Shown: piece by piece, positions 1 to 7,243 of the stretch
Layout of the letters: the number at the start of each line of letters is the position of its first letter
How positions within the stretch are numbered: position 1 is the stretch's first letter
Assembly: GCA_030151165.1 (NCBI GenBank)
Contig: JASLEM010000449.1
Location: 1-9,162 of the forward strand
From: Burkholderiaceae bacterium
GTDB lineage: Bacteria; Pseudomonadota; Gammaproteobacteria; Burkholderiales; Burkholderiaceae
Direction of reading: 5' to 3'
Length of the DNA stretch: 9,162 bases
Position numbers and translations under genes: made by a program
Notes under the pieces: model-generated
The model's database searches: none
Told to the model about the DNA's origin: nothing
Seen by the model: the letters and a program-made list of their open reading frames with translations, nothing else

Positions 1-2334
1 GCGATCGTGCTGTCGCTGTCGACGAGCCACAGCTTCCCGCTCGACGAGGTCGCGCGCTACCTGCGCTCGGCCACCGCGCTCGACGTGCTCGTGCAGGCCC
101 TGCTCGACGCGCCGCTGTTCGGCGTGCGCTGGCGCTGGAACGCGACCACCGCGCTCGCGCTGCCGCGTTTCGTCGGCGGGCGCAAGGTGGCGCCGCAGCT
201 GCAGCGCATGAAGTCCGAGGACCTGCTCGCCGCGGTGTTCCCCGACCAAGTCGCGTGCGCCGAGAACCTCGCCGGCGAGCGCGAGGTGCCGGATCATCCG
301 CTCGTCGAGCAGACGATGCGCGACTGCCTCTACGACGCGATGGACGCCGACGGCTGGCTGCAACTGCTGAAGCGCATCGAGTCGGGCGAGGTCGAGGTCG
401 TCACGCGCGACCTGCCGGCGCCGTCGCCGCTGGCGTCCGAGGCGCTGACGGCGCGGCCGTACGCGTTCCTCGACGACGCGCCGATCGAGGAGCGCCGCAC
501 GCAGGCCGTGCAGGCGCGCCGGTTCGGGGACGCCGACAACGTCGACGAGATGGGCCGGCTCGACGCCGACGCGATCGCCGCCGTGCGCGACGAGGCCTGG
601 CCGCGCGCGCGCAGTGCCGACGAGGTGCACGAGGCCTTGATGATGCTCGGCGCGATCACCGACGCCGAGGCCGCGGCCGACGCGCCCTGGGCCGATGCGC
701 TGCAGGCGCTCGCGAAGGGCGGGCGCGCGACGCGCTTCGCGGTGAAGACCGGGGCCGGCGAGCTCGGGCTCTGGGTCGCGGCGGAGCGCCTCGCGGCGAC
801 GCGGCGGCTGTACCCGACCGCCGCGGTGCAGCCCGCGATCACGGCGCCCGAAGGCTACGAGCAGGGCGCCGACACGCCCGAGCTGGCGCTGCGCGAGCTG
901 CTGCGCTCGCGGCTGGGCGGACTCGGGCCAGTGACGGTCGACGCGCTCGTCGCGCAGCTGGGGCTGCCGCGTGGCGACATCGACTTCGCGCTCGCGTCAC
1001 TGCAGACCGAGGGCTCGGTGTTCCAGGGCCACGTCACGCCCGACGTCGACGCGATCGAATGGTGCGAGCGCCACCTGCTCGCGCGCATCCACCGCTACAC
1101 GCTGAAGCGCCTGCGCCGCGAGATCGAGCCCGTCGAGCCCCGCGATTTCGTGCGCTTCCTGTTCGAGTGGCAGCACGTCGCGGGCGCGTCGCGCGTCAGC
1201 GGGCCCGAGGCCTTGCCGGCGGTGCTCGCGCAGCTCGAGGGCTTCGAGGCGCCGGCCGCGTTGTGGGAGGCCGAGGTGCTGCCGGCGCGCGTGAAGGACT
1301 ACGCCGCGTCCTGGCTCGACGACCTGTGCACGTCGGGCCGCACGACGTGGACGCGGTTGCGGCCGATGGCGGGCGGCACGTCCGGCGGCGGCCGCTCGTC
1401 GCTGCGCGCCACGCCGATCCTGCTGCTGCCGCGGCGCGCCGCGCCGACGTGGTCGCGCCTCGCGGCGATGTCGTCCCCCGCGGCGTCGTCGGATGAGGCG
1501 CTCGGCGGCCGCGCGCAACGCGTCGCGGACTATCTCGACGCCAACGGCGCCTCGTTCTTCGACGAGATCGCCGACGACTGCCGCCTGCTGCGCGCCGAGC
1601 TGGAGGACGCGCTCGCCGAGCTCGTCGTGCGCGGCCGCGTCAACGGCGACAGCTACGCCGGCCTGCGCGCGCTGCTCGTGCCCGCCGCCAAGCGCAACGC
1701 GTCGGCGCAGCGATCGCGGCGGCGCGTCGCGTTGACGGGCGTCGAGGACGCGGGCCGCTGGAATTCGATCCGCGTGCCGCCGCCCGCCGACGGCGCGCGC
1801 GACCCCGCGAGCGCGGACGCCGTCGAGCACGCCGCGCGCACGCTGCTGCGCCGCTACGGCGTCGTCTGCTTCCAGATGATCGCGCGCGAGGCCGCGTGGC
1901 TGCCGTCGTGGCGCGAGCTGGTGCGCGTGTACCGGCGGCTCGAGGCGCGCGGCGAGATCCGCGGCGGCCGCTTCATCGCCGGCGTGTCGGGCGAGCAGTT
2001 CGCGTTGCCCGATGCCATCGCCACGATGCGCGCCGTGCGCCGCCAGCCGCCGGACGATGCGCTCGTCTGCCTGTCGGCTTCCGACCCCGCCAACCTGCTC
2101 GGCACCGTGCTCGCCGGCCCGAAGGTCGCGCGCACCGCCGGCGCCCGCGTGCTCTATCGCGACGGCATCGCGCTCGGCACCAGCGTCGGCGGCCAGATCG
2201 AGCTGCTGGTCAAGCTCGACGACGCCCAGCAACGCGCCGCGACGCGCGCGCTGGCGCTCGACCCCGATGTCCGCTTCGCGGCGCAGTCCAGCGTCGTGCC
2301 GGGCGAGGCGTTCGGCGAGGTCGCGGCGAGTTGA
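1..2334 (+). CDS. lhr: Lhr-family ATP-dependent DNA helicase, C-terminal part (5' end outside window)
   Basis: The reading frame is open from base 1 and ends at TGA 2332-2334, giving about 777 residues. Lhr proteins with the long C-terminal domain are usually about 1,400-1,550 residues, so the two RecA-like helicase domains lie upstream of the window. What is visible starts inside the DEAD/H-associated domain: SHSFPLDEVARYL (residues 9-21), RWRWNATTALALPR (about 43-56), FPDQVACAEN (about 80-89) and PYAFLDDAPIEERR (about 153-166). The Lhr C-terminal domain follows, with the conserved ERHLLARIHRYTLKRL segment near residue 357, a winged-helix-like stretch RYGVVCFQMIAREAAWLPSW near 618, and DPANLLGTVLAGPKV near 695. 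Family knowledge: Lhr is a 3'-5' DNA-translocating repair helicase in the cytoplasm. The C-terminal domain resembles AlkZ/YcaQ-type (HTH_42) folds, and a uracil-DNA glycosylase activity has been reported for E. coli Lhr. Whether this protein has that activity is unknown. The frame shows no frameshift. The start codon and promoter cannot be seen. Confidence 0.95.
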   Translation, partial: AIVLSLSTSHSFPLDEVARYLRSATALDVLVQALLDAPLFGVRWRWNATTALALPRFVGGRKVAPQLQRMKSEDLLAAVFPDQVACAENLAGEREVPDHPLVEQTMRDCLYDAMDADGWLQLLKRIESGEVEVVTRDLPAPSPLASEALTARPYAFLDDAPIEERRTQAVQARRFGDADNVDEMGRLDADAIAAVRDEAWPRARSADEVHEALMMLGAITDAEAAADAPWADALQALAKGGRATRFAVKTGAGELGLWVAAERLAATRRLYPTAAVQPAITAPEGYEQGADTPELALRELLRSRLGGLGPVTVDALVAQLGLPRGDIDFALASLQTEGSVFQGHVTPDVDAIEWCERHLLARIHRYTLKRLRREIEPVEPRDFVRFLFEWQHVAGASRVSGPEALPAVLAQLEGFEAPAALWEAEVLPARVKDYAASWLDDLCTSGRTTWTRLRPMAGGTSGGGRSSLRATPILLLPRRAAPTWSRLAAMSSPAASSDEALGGRAQRVADYLDANGASFFDEIADDCRLLRAELEDALAELVVRGRVNGDSYAGLRALLVPAAKRNASAQRSRRRVALTGVEDAGRWNSIRVPPPADGARDPASADAVEHAARTLLRRYGVVCFQMIAREAAWLPSWRELVRVYRRLEARGEIRGGRFIAGVSGEQFALPDAIATMRAVRRQPPDDALVCLSASDPANLLGTVLAGPKVARTAGARVLYRDGIALGTSVGGQIELLVKLDDAQQRAATRALALDPDVRFAAQSSVVPGEAFGEVAAS

Positions 2335-2350
2335 TGCCCGGGCCTCGGCC

Positions 2351-3043
2351 TCAGCGCAGATGCTGGCCGAAGAACGCGAACGTGCGATCCCACGCCTGTT
2401 GCGCCCAGACCGGGTCGTACTGCGTCTGCGGGATGCGGCCGCTGCCGACGGCCTGCTCGTTGGCGAAGGCGTGGTGCGCAAGGTAGCGGTGGAAGTCGAA
2501 CGAGACCTTCGCGTCGCCCAGCTTCGCGGCGAGGCCGTCGACCTGCGCGGTCGGGAAGAACTCGTCCTGCGTCGCCCAGTGGCCCTGCAACGGCACCTTG
2601 ATCTTCGTCGCGTCGATGTACTCGAGCGGCGGGCAGCCGTAGAAGGTGACGGCGGCGTCGATCTCGACCGCGTTCGACGCGGCCAGCAGCGTCAGCGCGC
2701 CGCCCATGCAGAAGCCGACGCAGCCGACCTTGCCGCCCCGCGCCTGGAGGTACTGCGCGGCGCCGCGCACGTCCTGCGTCGCGGCGTCGCCGAAGTTCAG
2801 CGCGTCCATCAGGTGATGGGCCTCTTCCTGCTCGACCGTCTTCTTGCCGCGATAGAGATCGGGCACGAGCGCCGTGAAGCCGGCGTGCGCGAGGCGGTCG
2901 GCGACGCCGCGGATCTGGTCGTTGAGACCCCACCATTCCTGGATCACGACGACCGCGGGCGCGCCCTGCGGCTGCGCCGCCTCGGCGAGGTACCCCTGCA
3001 GTTCCTTGCCGTCGGGGCGCTTGAACGACACCATGTTTCCCAT
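2351..3043 (-). CDS. dienelactone hydrolase family protein (alpha/beta hydrolase)
   Basis: This is a 230-residue cytoplasmic alpha/beta hydrolase with no signal peptide, matching the usual DLH length of about 230-240. The Cys-Asp-His triad is present: the nucleophile elbow GFCMGG places Cys at residue 112, Asp is 160 in ATQDEFF, and His is 191 in AHHAF. Glu36 in IQEWWGLND matches the glutamate that activates the nucleophile in characterised dienelactone hydrolase. DLH cleaves dienelactone to maleylacetate in chlorocatechol degradation, but most family members act on other or unknown esters/lactones, and no chlorocatechol genes are nearby. The residue four after the triad His is Asn195, where Pseudomonas DLH has a carboxylate-binding Arg, which argues for a different substrate. 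I chose ATG at 3041-3043 (MGNMVSFKRP) because GAGGAGAG sits 4-11 bases upstream. A start 11 codons earlier (3076) is possible but would place that Shine-Dalgarno sequence inside the gene. It converges with lhr (16-bp gap) and diverges from the NHL-M23 gene. Confidence 0.9.
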   Translation of the reverse strand: MGNMVSFKRPDGKELQGYLAEAAQPQGAPAVVVIQEWWGLNDQIRGVADRLAHAGFTALVPDLYRGKKTVEQEEAHHLMDALNFGDAATQDVRGAAQYLQARGGKVGCVGFCMGGALTLLAASNAVEIDAAVTFYGCPPLEYIDATKIKVPLQGHWATQDEFFPTAQVDGLAAKLGDAKVSFDFHRYLAHHAFANEQAVGSGRIPQTQYDPVWAQQAWDRTFAFFGQHLR

Positions 3044-3047
3044 CGAT

Positions 3048-3055
3048 CTCTCCTC
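3048..3055 (-). promoter_or_regulatory. ribosome binding site of the DLH-family gene
   Basis: On the minus strand GAGGAGAG precedes the ATG at 3043. Its AGGAG core leaves a 6-base spacer. This is the best Shine-Dalgarno match in the window and decides the 230-residue start over the upstream in-frame ATG at 3076. Confidence 0.75.
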
Positions 3056-3132
3056 GTGGTCGGTTGGAGCCGCCACGCACGCGGCTCGAAGCCCGCAAGC
3101 TTATTCGCTCGCGCTTGGGCGGGCACCGCGCA

Positions 3133-3160
3133 TGGGCATCGCGCGGCGCCTTGGTAGGAT
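3133..3160 (+). promoter_or_regulatory. candidate sigma70-type promoter for the NHL-M23 gene
   Basis: TGGGCA (3133-3138) and TAGGAT (3155-3160) each match 4 of 6 consensus bases with a 16-bp spacer. Transcription would begin near 3167, leaving a leader of about 27 bases before the GTG start. The match is modest and based on inspection alone. Confidence 0.3.
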
Positions 3161-3193
3161 GCGCGCCCCTTTGGACGATGGCGCGACCCGCAC

Positions 3194-5461
3194 GTGACTC
3201 GACGACAACAACGACGATGGAAGACCCGGCTGGCGCTGGCCTGCGGCGCCGTGGCCCTGGCCGTGGTCGCGCCGTTCGCGTGGCGGGCGCTGCACCCGTC
3301 GGCGCCGGCCGATGCCGCCGCGACGACGGCTCCGACCCCCGCGGCCGTGCTCGTGCGCCCGCTCGACTGGGCGCCGCGCGTCGCGTTGCTGGCCGGCGAC
3401 GGCCGCGTCGGATGGCAGGATGGCGCGGCCGCGCAGGCGCGCTTCGCCGATCCGTACGGCGTGGCGATCGGGCCGGACGGCACGGTCGTCGTGGCCGATG
3501 CGGGCGACAACGACCGCCTGCGCGCGATCCATCCGGACGGCAGCGTCTCGACGATCGCCGGCGGCCGCGAAGGCTTCCGCGACGGCCCGGCCATGACGGC
3601 GGAATTCAATACACCGTCGGGTATCGCCGTCGACGCCCGCGGCAACGTGTTCATCGCCGACACCGGCAACCACGCGATCCGCAAACTGGGCGCCGACGGC
3701 CAGGTGACGACGCTCGCCGGCACCGGCCATCCGGGCTGGCGCGACGGGCCGGGCGCGCAGGCGCAGTTCGACGGGCCGCTGGCGGTCGCGGTCGACGCCG
3801 CCGGCCGCGTGCTCGTGGCCGACAGCTACAACCACCGCATCCGCGCGATCGCGCCGGACGGCACGGTGACGACGCTGGCCGGCGGCGCCATGCCCGGCGA
3901 CGCCGACGGCGCAGGCGCGGCCGCGCGCTTCGACACGCCGAGCGCGATCGTCGTCGACGCGACGGGCCGCATCGTCGTCGCCGACCTGCGCAACAACGCG
4001 CTGCGCACGCTCGACGCGGCCGGCAACGTGGCGACGCTCGTGCGCGTCGCGCCGGACGACCACCATTCGCTGCTGCGCCGGCCGATCGCGCTGGCCGTGG
4101 CGCGCGACGGCACGCTGGCGGTGGGCACGATGCAGGGCGGGGTGCTGCGGGTGTCGACGACGGGCGAACTGCGGACGCTGGTCGGCGAGGTCGACGGCGG
4201 CGGCTTCGGCTTCGCGCGGCCTGCGGGGCTCGCGATCGGCGCGGGCGAGCGGCTGGTCGTCGCGGATGCGGCGTCGTCGCGCGTGCACGTGCTGACGCCG
4301 CGCGCCGATGCCGTCGGCACGCCGCGGCTCGACGGCCCGATCGGCTCCGCGCCCGACCGCGCGCTGCTGGCCACCGCGTCGCGCTGGCCGCTGCGGCCGC
4401 AGCTCGCGTGGCACGAGGTCGTGGGCGTGATCGGCGAGGACCGCGGCGACGGCCAGGGCGAATCGCGCGACCACTTCCACGGCGGGCTCGACGTGCGCGG
4501 CGATGTCGGCCAGGAAGTCGTCGCGATCGCCGACGCCAAGGTCTCGAGCCCGTCGGCCACGTTCGCGTTCGACAAGCTCAACGAAGGGCTGGCGCTCGGC
4601 ACGCTCGACTACATCCACATGCACGTCGGGCGCGACGCGCGCGGCGCGCCGCTCGACCCGTCGCGCTTCATCCTCCAGCGCGACGACGCCGGCAAGCTGG
4701 CCAGCGTGCGCGTGCGGCGCGGCACGCGCTTCGCGGCGGGTGACACACTCGGCAGCATCAACCCGATGGCGCACGTGCACCTCGCGATGGACGGCGGCGC
4801 GAGCGGCAACCCGCTCGCGTTCGGCTTCAAGGACTTCCGCGACCACGTCCCGCCGACGATCGCCTCGATCGAGATCCGCGACGCCGCCGGCCGCCGGCTC
4901 GCGAAGAGGGCCGACGGCCGCCTGCTGGTGCCGCGCGCCGACCTCCAGCTCGTCGTCGACGCGTGGGACCAGGTCGACGACAACCTGCCACGCCGCCGCC
5001 TCGGCGTGTACAGCCTGGGGTATCAGTGGCTGCGCGCCGACGGCACGCCGCTCGCGGGCTTCGAGGCGCCGCACGAGTCGGTCCGCTTCGACGCGCTGCC
5101 GGACGATGCGGACATCAAGAAGGCCTATGCCGACGACAGCGGCATCAGCGTGCAGGGCCGCGCCGAGACGCATTTCCGCTACCTCGTGAGCAGCGCGGCG
5201 CGCTCGGGCGCGGTCGCGTTCGGCCCGTGGGCGACGTCCGCGATCGCCCCGGGCGACTACACGCTGCGCATCGTCGCGAAGGACTGGTCGGGCAACGAGG
5301 CGACGCGCGGGCGCGACGTCGACGTCCGCGTGGTCGACGCCGCCGAGGTGGTGCAGGACGCGGCCCCCGCGCCGCGGGCGAAGGCATCGGCTCCGCACGG
5401 CGCCGCGCGGCGCGAGGCCCCGGCCGGCAAGCACGCCGCGAGGGCCGCGAAGACGCACTGA
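3194..5461 (+). CDS. membrane-anchored NHL-repeat propeller / M23-type metallopeptidase fusion protein
   Basis: This 755-residue protein begins with a basic N-terminus and one hydrophobic segment (about residues 13-30), then an Ala/Pro/Thr-rich linker, so it is predicted to be a signal-anchored or exported envelope protein. Residues about 63-370 hold roughly six NHL-type blades repeating every 50-57 residues, e.g. VSTIAGG (118), VTTLAGTG (171), VTTLAGG (225), with FIADTGNHAIRKL and LVADSYNHRIRAI strands. Residues about 400-550 resemble a peptidase M23 (LytM/lysostaphin) domain: HGGLD supplies His429 and Asp433, YIHMH supplies His475/477, and AHVHLAM supplies His527 and His529. These fit the zinc ligands and catalytic histidines of LytM. 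NPLAFGF (539-545) and the following PP..IEI strand also occur after M23 domains. Residues about 553-715 look beta-rich, ending in PGDYTLRIVAKDWSGNEA (686-703), an Ig/FN3-like signature; the last 35 residues are an Ala/Arg/Lys tail. GTG 3194 is the only usual start codon after the in-frame TAG at 3155, and its ribosome site is weak. M23 enzymes cut peptidoglycan peptides; the substrate here is unknown. Confidence 0.85.
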   Translation: MTRRQQRRWKTRLALACGAVALAVVAPFAWRALHPSAPADAAATTAPTPAAVLVRPLDWAPRVALLAGDGRVGWQDGAAAQARFADPYGVAIGPDGTVVVADAGDNDRLRAIHPDGSVSTIAGGREGFRDGPAMTAEFNTPSGIAVDARGNVFIADTGNHAIRKLGADGQVTTLAGTGHPGWRDGPGAQAQFDGPLAVAVDAAGRVLVADSYNHRIRAIAPDGTVTTLAGGAMPGDADGAGAAARFDTPSAIVVDATGRIVVADLRNNALRTLDAAGNVATLVRVAPDDHHSLLRRPIALAVARDGTLAVGTMQGGVLRVSTTGELRTLVGEVDGGGFGFARPAGLAIGAGERLVVADAASSRVHVLTPRADAVGTPRLDGPIGSAPDRALLATASRWPLRPQLAWHEVVGVIGEDRGDGQGESRDHFHGGLDVRGDVGQEVVAIADAKVSSPSATFAFDKLNEGLALGTLDYIHMHVGRDARGAPLDPSRFILQRDDAGKLASVRVRRGTRFAAGDTLGSINPMAHVHLAMDGGASGNPLAFGFKDFRDHVPPTIASIEIRDAAGRRLAKRADGRLLVPRADLQLVVDAWDQVDDNLPRRRLGVYSLGYQWLRADGTPLAGFEAPHESVRFDALPDDADIKKAYADDSGISVQGRAETHFRYLVSSAARSGAVAFGPWATSAIAPGDYTLRIVAKDWSGNEATRGRDVDVRVVDAAEVVQDAAPAPRAKASAPHGAARREAPAGKHAARAAKTH

Positions 5462-5545
5462 GGTCGCCACGCGGGGCTCGCCGTCCGTGACGGATGCCAC
5501 GCCGCCTCAGGGATCGCCCCGTCCGTGCCGGAAACGTCCCGGCGC

Positions 5546-5551
5546 TATGAT
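5546..5551 (+). promoter_or_regulatory. candidate -10 box upstream of the POT transporter
   Basis: TATGAT matches 5 of 6 bases of the -10 consensus and stands out in this GC-rich gap. No -35 hexamer matches well at 16-18 bp spacing, so an activator or a different sigma factor may be involved. Transcription would start near 5558 and place the 5596-5623 hairpin in the mRNA leader of the transporter. Confidence 0.35.
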
Positions 5552-5595
5552 TCCGGGCTTGTCTCCCGTGCCGATGCCGGCCGGCGGCGCCTGGC

Positions 5596-5623
5596 GATCC
5601 CGGGCCCGCGCGCGCCCGGGATC
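5596..5623 (+). repeat. perfect 10-bp inverted repeat (stem-loop) before the POT transporter
   Basis: GATCCCGGGC (5596-5605) and GCCCGGGATC (5614-5623) are exact reverse complements separated by an 8-base GC-only loop. The stem ends 20 bases before the ATG at 5644. No T-tract follows, so it is not a standard intrinsic terminator for the NHL-M23 gene. It could be a leader hairpin affecting translation or mRNA stability, or a palindromic protein site. Confidence 0.6.
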
Positions 5624-5643
5624 CCTTGCCTGAAAGCGTCCGA

Positions 5644-7146
5644 ATGTCTTCCCTGAAAGCCAAGCTGAGCCAGATTCCCGAAGGCTCGGCGGTGTTGTTC
5701 TTCATCCAGACGTTCGCGACGCTCGGCTTCGCCGTGCTGCAGTCCACGCTCGTGCTGTACGCCACCAAGCACCTGCACTTCAGCGACGAGCTCGCCGAGA
5801 AGCTGATGGGCGTGTTCGGCGCGTTCAACTACGGCCTGCACCTGTTCGGCGGCTACCTCGGCGGCCGCTTCCTGAGCAACCGCAACCTGTTCGTCGGCGG
5901 CATGGTGCTGCAGGTGTTCGGCTGCGCCTGCATCGCCGGCGGCAGCGCGGAGCTGCTGTACTGGGGCCTCGCGCTGTTCCTCACCGGCAGCGGCCTGAAC
6001 GTCACCTGCCTCAACATGATGCTGACGCAGCGCTTCGCGCCGGAGGATCCGCGCCGCGAAGGCGCGTTCCTGTGGAACTACGCCGGCATGAACATCGGCT
6101 TCTTCGTCGGCTTCACGGTGGCGGGCCAGTTCCAGAAGACCGAGGACTACACGAGCCTGTTCACCTTCGCGACGATCGGCAACTTCGTGGCGATCGTGCT
6201 CGCGGCGTGGTTCTGGAAGGTCATCAAGGATCGCAACACGCCGCTGCTGGAGAAGGCGCCGGCGGAGTTCCGCTGGCGCTTCCTGGTCGGCGTGGGCATC
6301 CTCGTCGGCCTCGTGCCGCTGGTGTGGGAGCTGCTGCAGCATCCCGAGTCGACCGAGGTGCTGGTGAAGATCATCTGCGCGATCGTCGGCGCGACGCTGG
6401 TCTGGCTGACGCTGAAGCACCCGATCCGCCGCGAGCAGCGCAACATGTGGGCGTACCTGATCCTCGCGATGGGCTCGCTCGTGTTCTGGTCGCTGTACCA
6501 GATGGCGCCGAGCGGCCTGCAGCTGTTCTACGACCGCAACGTCGACCCGATGGTGATGGGCCAGCTCGTGCCGCCGCAATGGGTGCAGAACATCAACACC
6601 TTCGTGATCGCGGTCGGCGGCCCGCTGATGGCGATCCTGATGATGGCGCTGCGCCATCGCGGCTGGGTCATCGACATCCCCAAGCAGTTCGCCACCGCGC
6701 TGCTGCTGATGGGCGTCGGCTTCCTCGTGCTGCCCGCGGGCATCGCGCTCGCCGACCCGCAGACCGGCCGCTCCGCGTTCGTCTGGATCTTCCTGAGCTA
6801 CTTCCTGCAAAGCGTCGGCGAGCTGCTGATCTCGCCGGTCGGCTACGCGATGATCGGCAAGCTCGCGCCGCGCCAGTACCAGGGCATCATGATGGGCGCG
6901 TGGATGCTGGTGACGGGCCTCGCGTCGCTGTTCGCGAACGACTTTTCCGCCTCGCTCCCGACCGCGCAGGGCACGGCGGCGCAGGCCACGAACCCGATGT
7001 ACTCGATGCTGTTCAGCTACCTCGGCTGGGGCACGGTCGCCGTCGGCGTCGTGCTGGTGCTGCTGATCCCGTTCCTGCGCAAGCTGATCGCGGACAAGGA
7101 CACCCCCGAGGTCGACGAGCTGGCCCCGGCGGTCGTGCCGCACTGA
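5644..7146 (+). CDS. POT/PTR2-family (MFS) proton-dependent oligopeptide transporter, ExxER-less type
   Basis: This is a 500-residue polytopic inner-membrane protein, of normal length for bacterial POT symporters, with hydrophobic segments suggesting the 12-14 helices of the family. Family motifs: LWNYAGMNIGFF (143-154, equivalent of FYxxINxG), FWSLYQMAPSGLQLF (281-295, helix 7), and VGELLISPVGYAMIGKLAP (391-409, helix 10, with Glu393 and the PVG turn). POT proteins import di- and tripeptides with protons. Helix 1 differs: where canonical POTs carry ExxER, this protein reads QTFAT (Gln22, Ala25, Thr26), so a known proton-coupling element is missing. I believe a divergent POT clade shares this, but cannot confirm it here. 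ATG 5644 was chosen over the TTG at 5626 because the protein then begins MSSLKAKLSQIPEG just before helix 1; GAAAG at 5632-5636 is a weak ribosome site. It follows the NHL-M23 gene by 182 bp and has a candidate -10 box of its own. Confidence 0.93.
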   Translation: MSSLKAKLSQIPEGSAVLFFIQTFATLGFAVLQSTLVLYATKHLHFSDELAEKLMGVFGAFNYGLHLFGGYLGGRFLSNRNLFVGGMVLQVFGCACIAGGSAELLYWGLALFLTGSGLNVTCLNMMLTQRFAPEDPRREGAFLWNYAGMNIGFFVGFTVAGQFQKTEDYTSLFTFATIGNFVAIVLAAWFWKVIKDRNTPLLEKAPAEFRWRFLVGVGILVGLVPLVWELLQHPESTEVLVKIICAIVGATLVWLTLKHPIRREQRNMWAYLILAMGSLVFWSLYQMAPSGLQLFYDRNVDPMVMGQLVPPQWVQNINTFVIAVGGPLMAILMMALRHRGWVIDIPKQFATALLLMGVGFLVLPAGIALADPQTGRSAFVWIFLSYFLQSVGELLISPVGYAMIGKLAPRQYQGIMMGAWMLVTGLASLFANDFSASLPTAQGTAAQATNPMYSMLFSYLGWGTVAVGVVLVLLIPFLRKLIADKDTPEVDELAPAVVPH

Positions 7147-7201
7147 TCCTCGCGCCGTCGCGGGATCGGCCCGGGACCCGGTGCGGGGCGGTGCCAACGT
7201 C

Positions 7202-7241
7202 GGCCTCGGCTTCACCACCCTCGCCACGACAACCCGAGGCC
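7202..7241 (+). repeat. 8-bp inverted repeat enclosing the amidase ribosome binding site
   Basis: GGCCTCGG (7202-7209) and CCGAGGCC (7234-7241) are perfect complements around a 24-base loop. The right arm contains GAGG (7236-7239), the only Shine-Dalgarno-like sequence before the amidase ATG at 7244. If the stem forms in mRNA it would hide the ribosome site. At this GC content a chance origin is quite possible. Confidence 0.4.
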
Positions 7242-7243
7242 CC

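Larger units (their letters stand above)
3044..3193. promoter_or_regulatory. divergent intergenic region between the DLH-family and NHL-M23 genes
   Basis: These 150 bases separate two genes transcribed away from each other, so both promoters should lie here. On the minus strand AATAAG (3105-3100) matches 4 of 6 bases of a -10 box and would give a leader of about 50 bases for the hydrolase, but I see no convincing -35. The stretch around 3100-3106 (AGCTTATT) is conspicuously AT-rich for this window. No clear operator palindrome or riboswitch was seen. Confidence 0.4.

Noticed and set aside
2335..2350. GCCCGGGC palindrome in the 16-bp gap between lhr and the DLH-family gene as a bidirectional terminator.
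   Set aside because: An 8-bp self-palindrome leaves no loop, there is no T-tract on either strand, and it is ordinary for this base composition.
997..2481. A 494-codon minus-strand frame antisense to lhr.
   Set aside because: It has low-complexity Arg/Ala/Glu composition and no recognisable domain; lhr on the plus strand is conserved throughout.
3230..3290. A lipoprotein signal (LALAC, Cys17) in the NHL-M23 protein.
   Set aside because: The residues before Cys are A-L-A rather than a standard L-[AST]-[GA] lipobox, and the Cys comes only five residues after the last basic residue, with most of the hydrophobic stretch after it. A signal anchor fits better.
5481..5493. CCGTC-CGT-GACGG stem-loop just after the NHL-M23 gene as an intrinsic terminator.
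   Set aside because: The stem is only 5 bp with a 3-base loop and no T-tract follows; such short matches arise often by chance in this composition.
3101..5500. A 799-codon open frame on the minus strand, antisense to the NHL-M23 gene.
   Set aside because: The product is Arg/Ala/His-rich low-complexity sequence with no domain. Long antisense frames are expected opposite genes this GC-rich, and the plus-strand frame has clear NHL and M23 motifs.
5626..5643. TTG at 5626 as the start of the POT transporter.
   Set aside because: It would add only six residues to a protein that already begins normally at ATG 5644, and it lies directly against the hairpin arm with no room for a ribosome site.
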